From: an uncultured Lachnospiraceae bacterium
Lineage (GTDB): Bacteria > Bacillota_A > Clostridia > Lachnospirales > Lachnospiraceae
Direction: 5' to 3'
NCBI GenBank assembly: GCA_910588595.1
Contig: CAJUQU010000112.1
Coordinates: 1 to 10,810, forward strand
DNA length: 10,810 bases
Shown here: positions 6,125-10,810 of the stretch, piece after piece
Position numbering within the stretch: position 1 is the first letter of the stretch
Layout of the letters: each line of letters starts with the position of its first letter
The notes under the pieces: generated by a model
Database searches by the model: none
The model's input: the letters and a program-made list of their open reading frames with translations, nothing else
Told to the model about the DNA's origin: nothing
Position numbers and translations under genes: made by a program

Positions 6125-6502
6125 TCAATGGAACAGGTTTCTCTGGTCATTGAGCTTTACGAAAGCGTAGGAACACAGGATCAAAAGAATGGTTGCCGCT
6201 ATATAGCCTGCTATATTGTCGTTGATGACATATATCCCCGACAAAGAATTTGCGATGCAGTGAAACAAGACGCAGAGCCATACGCTGCTGGTATTTTTTC
6301 TGATGCCTGCCAATGCAAAGCTTAGACCCAACACATTGAATCCAAATGCAATATAATTTTGTCCGTATTGGGAGACACCCTGTATGTAAAACAGGGGCAG
6401 GTGCCACAACCACCAGATGATACTGACTGCGAGCGTTGCTATCGTGAACGAGTATATATCCATTTCCGGCAAAATGAAATAGATTTTGAGCCTGAGGATC
6501 AT
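6125..6502 (-). pseudogene. CPBP family (CAAX protease/Abi-like) gene, 5'-truncated
   Basis: The minus-strand frame encodes the C-terminal half of a CPBP intramembrane metalloprotease-like protein, a family that includes prenyl-protein proteases and bacteriocin self-immunity proteins. Visible motifs are WWLWHLPLFYIQG (30-42) and FHCIANS (80-86), with membrane helices around 52-66, 73-90 and 98-116. Intact members are about 220-300 residues and carry an EExxxR motif before this region. Here homology begins at about LPEMDIYSFTIATL, just after where that motif should be, and an in-frame TAA lies a few codons upstream of the ATG at 6502. No ribosome site is evident. Without the glutamates it cannot be a normal protease. 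It lies upstream of, and in the same direction as, the HTH-ABC operon. Confidence 0.7.
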
Positions 6503-6570
6503 GGGTTATTTTGCTTTCAAAAAGGGCGGGCTTGTGGTAAGATTAAAAAAATGAAAGGAGACAGACAAGT

Positions 6571-7233
6571 ATGGTAAACATATTATCGAGCAGTGCGGTA
6601 TATGGCAGCACATGGTGCAGGGAGGCGTTGCAGCCTTTTTTTGACAGCACGACGAAAGTCCTGGTGATCCCCTTTTCTTTCAGGGACGATGTGGACACAT
6701 CGGAGAAATTGAGGGCGTTGTATGCTCCGGGGTGTGGAAAGTACTACAATCTGGTCGTGACGCCGCTGTCTGCATTCGGTGTGAAAGAGCAGAACGTCAC
6801 TTTTCTGGATTATTTTGAAAAAGATACTCAAAAGGCGCTGAGCGCGATCGCAGAAAGCGATGTGATCTACTTCACAGGCGGACTGCCGGACAAGATGGTG
6901 GAACGCATCGTGGACTATGGCATCATGGAGGCGCTGAGCGCGTACAAGGGCGTTGTGATGGGCTTTAGTGCGGGCGCCATGATCCAGCTGGATGCGTACC
7001 ATATCACGCCTGACGAGGATTATCCGGCGTACTGTGAATGCAGGGGGATCGGCTACGTAAAGCAGATGGACGTGGAGGTACATTTTGACGGATCAGAGGC
7101 ACAGCAAAGAGGGATCGACCAGGCGCTCCGCTCCTTTGGACATAAGGTGTATGCGATCGCGGAGGACGGTCTGGTTCTCGTGCAGGACGGAAATGTGGAA
7201 TGCATTGGAAATGTGACAGTGTATGGCGAGTAG
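6571..7233 (+). CDS. Peptidase E-like (S51 family, class I glutamine amidotransferase-like fold)
   Basis: This 220-residue cytoplasmic protein fits the S51 family, whose best-known member, peptidase E, cleaves Asp-X dipeptides. The nucleophile elbow is GFSAGAM with Ser133. The candidate catalytic histidine is His171 in VEVHFDGS. The GG(N/L)P loop is GGLPDK at 103-108, and a third acidic partner may lie in AIAEDG (Glu198). Length is close to that of peptidase E (about 230). AAAGGAG (6554-6560) precedes the ATG by 10 bases. A weak promoter, TTTCAA-N17-TAAGAT, may lie at 6515-6543. The beta-galactosidase gene follows 91 bp downstream on the same strand, so joint transcription is possible. The true substrate may differ from that of PepE because family motifs are only partly conserved. 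Confidence 0.85.
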   Translation: MVNILSSSAVYGSTWCREALQPFFDSTTKVLVIPFSFRDDVDTSEKLRALYAPGCGKYYNLVVTPLSAFGVKEQNVTFLDYFEKDTQKALSAIAESDVIYFTGGLPDKMVERIVDYGIMEALSAYKGVVMGFSAGAMIQLDAYHITPDEDYPAYCECRGIGYVKQMDVEVHFDGSEAQQRGIDQALRSFGHKVYAIAEDGLVLVQDGNVECIGNVTVYGE

Positions 7234-7237
7234 GACT

Positions 7238-7277
7238 GCACCTGAGATCAGGTATTAGCGGCACCTGCCGCAGGTGC
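7238..7277 (+). other. Two adjacent hairpins with exchangeable arms
   Basis: ACCTGA (7240-7245) pairs with TCAGGT (7248-7253), and GCACCTGC (7261-7268) with GCAGGTGC (7270-7277). Because both left arms contain GCACCTG, cross-pairing is also possible: 7238-7244 with 7271-7277, or 7249-7253 with 7263-7267. There is no T run, so this is not an ordinary intrinsic terminator. It lies between the peptidase and beta-galactosidase genes and may alter mRNA stability or coupling. Confidence 0.55.
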
Positions 7278-7324
7278 GGGGAAAGAGCCGGGAAGCTTTT
7301 GCATAAAGGGAGGATATCGATATC

Positions 7325-9376
7325 ATGAAACGAAAAATAATGGGAGACTTTGGCGGCATCATACACGGCGGGGACTACAATCCCGACCAGTGGCTCGACA
7401 GACCGGAGATTCTCGAGGAAGATCTGCAGCTGATGAAAAAGGCGAACGTGAACTGCGTGTCGCTCGGCATATTCGCGTGGAGCCGTCTCGAGCCGGAGGA
7501 GGGAAGGTACGATTTTGCGTGGCTGGAAAAGATCATACAGAGGCTGTACGAGAACGGCATCTACACGATCCTCGCGACGCCCACGGGCGCGATGCCCCAG
7601 TGGCTTACCGGCAAGTATGAGGAAGTGCTGCAGGTAAATGAGTACGGCGTGCGCAATTACCCGGGGAAGCGCCATAATTACTGCCCGAGCTCGCCTGTCA
7701 TGCGGGAGAAGACATGGCAGATTGACACGCGGCTCGCACAGCAGTTTGGCAGTCACCCCGGCGTGATCGGGTGGCACATCTCCAACGAGATCGGCGGCAA
7801 CGGCGGGGACGGCGCCTGCCACTGCGAACACTGCCAGAATGCTTTCCGCGAGTGGCTGAGGGAGAAGTACGGCTCCCTGGACAGGCTCAACGCGGCGTGG
7901 TGGACGAGCTTCTGGAGCCACACGTACACGGACTGGAACCAGATCAGGAGCGCTTCCGCGCGCGGGGAGGATCTGGTGCACGGGCAGAAGCTGGACTGGA
8001 AACGCTTTGTGGACAGCCGGCAGCTTGACTTCTGCAAGGAGGAGATCCGGGCTGTCCGCAGCCACAGCACACTTCCGGTCACTGCGAACATGATGGAATT
8101 TTTCTATACGTTTGACTATTTCAAGTGGGCAGAGGAACTGGACATCATCTCGTGGGACAGCTATCCGGACTGGCACAGCGGCGCTGACGAGCTGCGGACG
8201 GCATCCAGAACGGCGGCGGCGCACAGCCTGATGCGCAGCCTGAAAAAGAAGACGTTCCTGTTAATGGAGAGCACGCCGTCCGTCGTGAACTGGCGGCAGA
8301 TCAACCGGCTGAAACGGCCGGGCATGCATGAACTGTCGTCGCTGCAGGCGATCGCGTGCGGCGCTGACAGCGTGCAGTATTTCCAGTGGCGTAAGAGCAG
8401 GGGCAGCAGCGAGAAATACCACGGCGCGGTGGTCGACCACAGAAACGGAGCAGATACGAGGGTATTTCGCGAGGTGGCACGGCTCGGGGAACGGCTGGAG
8501 CAGATCGCGCCAAAAGTGATCGGCACCTGCAACCGCCCCCGTGTCGCCATGGTGTTTGACTGGGAAAACTGGTGGGCAGTGACAGATGCCTGCGCCGTGG
8601 ACAATGATCTGGATTACCGGGAAGTGTTTCTGGACTTTTTCAGACCCCTGTGGGAGATGGGCGTCGACGTGGACATGGTTGATATGGAGGGGGAACTCGA
8701 CACATACAGTGTGGTGATCGCGCCGCTCAACTATATGTACAAGGCAGGCTACGACGAGAAGGTCCGCTCCTTTGTCAGACAGGGCGGCTGCTATATCACG
8801 ACCTGCTGGAGCGGCGAGGTGGACGAATCCGATCTGACGTACACAGGCGCGCACCCTCTGGAGGATGTGCTCGGGATCCGGACGGAGGAGATCGATGTGC
8901 CGGCAGGGTACTGTGAAAACAGTGTGCGGTATCTAGATGTTGATTATCGGATCACAGGGCTGTGCGGGCTTGTCCACGCAAAAGGCGCGAAGGTGATTGC
9001 CGAGTACCAGAGCGATTTCTATAAAGGCTACCCGGCGCTCACAAAAAATGTCTACGGAGCCGGGGAAGCCTACTATATCGCGTCCATCAATGAAGGAAGC
9101 TTCCTGAAAGCACTGTACGGTGAGATTTTGAATGAAAGGGGGCTGGGATGCGGACTGCAGGTCAGACTGACAGAAGGCGTCACGGTGAACGAGCGGAGCG
9201 GGGAGACAGACGACAGCGGGCAGACCCGGAAGATCTGGTTCCTGCAGAACTTTAACAGGGGACCGGCATCGGTCGAATTGCTGGCATGTTATGAGAACGT
9301 GGAGACCGGGGAAAAAATGACAGGTAAGATCGAACTGGCGCCGTTTGCGTGTGTCGTACTGACCGCGCTGGCATAA
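7325..9376 (+). CDS. GH42 beta-galactosidase
   Basis: This 683-residue cytoplasmic enzyme hydrolyses terminal beta-galactosides from short galacto-oligosaccharides. The full family layout is present: an N-terminal TIM barrel opening GGDYNPDQW, the acid/base Glu155 in WHISNE, the nucleophile Glu315 in LLMEST, then a trimerisation domain and a small C-terminal beta domain. Cys120 (HNYCPSS) and Cys165, Cys167, Cys170 (CHCEHC) match the structural zinc site known in Thermus GH42 enzymes. Length is normal and no signal peptide is visible. AGGGAGG (7307-7313) lies 11 bases before the ATG, with a 12-bp palindrome GATATCGATATC between them. Sequence alone does not distinguish lactose from galactan-derived substrates; GH42 enzymes generally prefer the latter. 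No sugar transporter is adjacent. A terminator follows at 9409. Confidence 0.95.
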   Translation: MKRKIMGDFGGIIHGGDYNPDQWLDRPEILEEDLQLMKKANVNCVSLGIFAWSRLEPEEGRYDFAWLEKIIQRLYENGIYTILATPTGAMPQWLTGKYEEVLQVNEYGVRNYPGKRHNYCPSSPVMREKTWQIDTRLAQQFGSHPGVIGWHISNEIGGNGGDGACHCEHCQNAFREWLREKYGSLDRLNAAWWTSFWSHTYTDWNQIRSASARGEDLVHGQKLDWKRFVDSRQLDFCKEEIRAVRSHSTLPVTANMMEFFYTFDYFKWAEELDIISWDSYPDWHSGADELRTASRTAAAHSLMRSLKKKTFLLMESTPSVVNWRQINRLKRPGMHELSSLQAIACGADSVQYFQWRKSRGSSEKYHGAVVDHRNGADTRVFREVARLGERLEQIAPKVIGTCNRPRVAMVFDWENWWAVTDACAVDNDLDYREVFLDFFRPLWEMGVDVDMVDMEGELDTYSVVIAPLNYMYKAGYDEKVRSFVRQGGCYITTCWSGEVDESDLTYTGAHPLEDVLGIRTEEIDVPAGYCENSVRYLDVDYRITGLCGLVHAKGAKVIAEYQSDFYKGYPALTKNVYGAGEAYYIASINEGSFLKALYGEILNERGLGCGLQVRLTEGVTVNERSGETDDSGQTRKIWFLQNFNRGPASVELLACYENVETGEKMTGKIELAPFACVVLTALA

Positions 9377-9408
9377 TACGAAAATAGCACGATATACGAT
9401 AATACATG

Positions 9409-9447
9409 AGCCTGCCTTGTGTCCTTGCGGATACAGGCAGGCTTTTG
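9409..9447 (+). terminator. Intrinsic terminator after the beta-galactosidase
   Basis: AGCCTGCCT (9409-9417) pairs perfectly with AGGCAGGCT (9435-9443), and the stem extends through TGTGTCC/GGATACA with one bulge. TTTT follows at once. It lies 32 bp after the stop codon and ends the peptidase/galactosidase transcription unit. Confidence 0.85.
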
Positions 9448-9456
9448 TGCGCACGC

Positions 9457-9473
9457 AAAAATTATTAATTTTT
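9457..9473. repeat. Short AT inverted repeat at the MCP 5' junction
   Basis: AAAAATT-ATT-AATTTTT is a 7-bp-arm dyad lying between the terminator and the truncated chemotaxis gene. It marks the AT-rich join but has no recognised function. Confidence 0.4.
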
Positions 9474-9482
9474 CATAAAAAT

Positions 9483-10810
9483 AATTGGTTTCTGGGATTG
9501 ATCTCCCTGAAAAATCTTGGGACAGCGGGCAACGAGATCGCGGCACAGCGCGTGCCGGTGATCATTACCTTGGATGCGATTTCCTCCAACATACAGCAGA
9601 TGCAGCAGCTTTTGCTGACGCACAGTGTCATGGACACGAAGAAGGACAAACAGCGCGTCGAAGAGCAGATGAGCGTGTCGGCGGCGACGTTGATCGCGTA
9701 TCTGGAGGCGTTTAGGGAGCTGTCGGACGATGACGCCGCCTATCAGGAAATGATGGATCTCTTTGAGGAGTATATGCTGAACTATGACGAGACGTTCAGC
9801 CTGAGCAACATGAACAACACGCGGGAAGTGACTGCAAAGGTCAACGGCATCCTGTTGGATATCTTCACGCAGCTGCATGAGAAGATACAGGTGATGATCA
9901 ATGAGGAGCAGACAGAGATCGGACTCGCAAAGGGAAAGCAGGATAACATTTATGAGAATGCTGTGATCATAGCGTACGGGATGCTGATCATCATGGTGGT
10001 GCTGTTTGTGGCAAGCGTAATCATTGCGGTGAAGGCGATTGTCCTGCCGACGATCTCTTACGAGAAGAAGATCAGTGAGATCACGCGGAAGATCAACGAT
10101 AGCGACGGGGATCTGACGGAGCGCGTCGTGATCCGGACGGCAGATGAGGTCGGAAAGCTTGCTCGGGGCGTCAATCTCTTCATCGTCACACTGCAGAGGA
10201 TCATCAAGGAGATCGTGTCGTCGTCCGATGATCTGGATGCGTCATTCCGCCATGTCAACGACAGTGTGACGGAAGTGAACAAGGACTCGGGAGAGATCTC
10301 GGCGGCGATGGAACAGGCTGTGGCGACGATGGATTCGATCTCGGCGACGATCCACGATATCAACGAGAGCACGGTCCGCGTCGGCGAGGCGGCGGGCAAT
10401 GTGTCAAATGTCACGCACACGATCTACGACTACACAAAAGACATGAAGGTGCGTGCCGAGGCGATGGAGAGGGCTGCAGAGACGAACAAGAACGGCACCA
10501 ACGAGGTGGTGGGCAAGATTTTGGAACGCCTGAACCAGGCGATCGAGAACAGTAAGAGCGTGGCGAGAGTCGATGAGCTCACCAATGAGATCCTGAACAT
10601 TTCGAGCAAAACGAACCTGCTTGCACTGAACGCGTCCATAGAGGCGGCGCGTGCGGGTGAGGTGGGAAAAGGCTTTGCCGTTGTCGCGGATGAGATCCGC
10701 CAGCTTGCCGATTCGAGCCGTGAGACGGCAAACAATATCCAGAATATCAACGGTTTCGTGATCAACGCGGTCAATGCGCTGAGTGACAATGCCAATGAGA
10801 TGATCGAGTA
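9483..10810 (+). CDS. Methyl-accepting chemotaxis protein, lacking a clear 5' end and cut by the window edge
   Basis: The frame is open from 9483 to the end of the window. It encodes a helical ligand-binding region (about 9510-9950), one membrane helix (9960-10045, AVIIAYGMLIIMVVLFVASV), a HAMP-like segment (to about 10210) and the start of the cytoplasmic signalling domain with its conserved tip, KTNLLALNASIEAARAGEVG then GFAVVADEIRQLADSSRETA. Such proteins signal to CheA/CheW. Normal members have a first membrane helix before the sensor. Here only its last residues, FLGLISLKNLG, remain, and no ATG or ribosome site exists between the terminator at 9447 and this point. GTG 9447 and TTG 9498 are the only in-frame starts, and neither is convincing. 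The gene is probably 5'-truncated by a deletion. The 3' end is outside the window. Confidence 0.85.

Noticed and set aside
6062..6577. Plus-strand open frames over the CPBP fragment
   Set aside because: They lack motifs and ribosome sites, whereas the minus-strand frame carries CPBP histidine motifs.
7313..7324. GATATCGATATC palindrome before the beta-galactosidase start as an operator
   Set aside because: It lies between the ribosome site and the start codon, away from any visible promoter, and is a simple low-complexity palindrome. It is noted only in the gene entry.
7004..8854. Long minus-strand open frames (406 and 197 codons) across the beta-galactosidase
   Set aside because: They are antisense shadows of a GC-rich gene, rich in Arg, Pro and His, without recognisable motifs or ribosome sites.

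Overview
The window looks like a chromosomal accessory stretch from a gut clostridium, most likely Lachnospiraceae-like. Reasons: strong AGGAGG-type ribosome sites, a near-consensus sigma-A promoter, a Tn916/ICE-type integrase remnant, a PadR plus HAAS/SEDS gene pair, and a BceAB-like ABC operon. The larger genes are fairly GC-rich, while the left-hand scar and the padR leader are AT-rich. The organism is inferred from gene style, not from a marker gene.

Region by region: (1) 1-1070 is a decayed integrative-element scar. It holds the C-terminal half of a tyrosine recombinase and a fragment of a VirD4/TraG-type coupling protein that is cut at both ends and has a damaged Walker A motif. (2) 1196-2009 is a padR regulator with an elaborate leader: a TTGACA-N17-TATAAT promoter whose spacer is one arm of a perfect 21-bp inverted repeat, then a 158-bp MITE-like hairpin element, then an A-rich tract with two families of short tandem repeats. 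(3) 2010-2205 is four exact-length 49-bp tandem repeats, each able to form a hairpin. (4) 2219-3538 encodes a HAAS-domain/SEDS-like polytopic membrane protein, probably the PadR-controlled partner. (5) 3558-5970, minus strand, is a two-gene overlapping ABC transporter operon; its ATPase carries an N-terminal Cro/C1-type helix-turn-helix. A 5'-truncated CPBP (CAAX protease-like) gene lies just upstream on the same strand. (6) 6571-9376, plus strand, is an S51 peptidase E-like protein followed by a GH42 beta-galactosidase with a clear zinc-cysteine cluster, ending at a good intrinsic terminator. (7) 9483 to the window end is a methyl-accepting chemotaxis protein with no recognisable start codon or first membrane helix; its 3' end lies outside the window.

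The two most system-like parts are the padR/49-bp-repeat/HAAS-SEDS unit, where an envelope-type membrane protein sits under a PadR-like regulator with layered RNA and DNA repeats, and the HTH-ABC fusion operon, where a DNA-binding domain is built into the transporter ATPase. Functions are read from motifs by eye. No database search was run.
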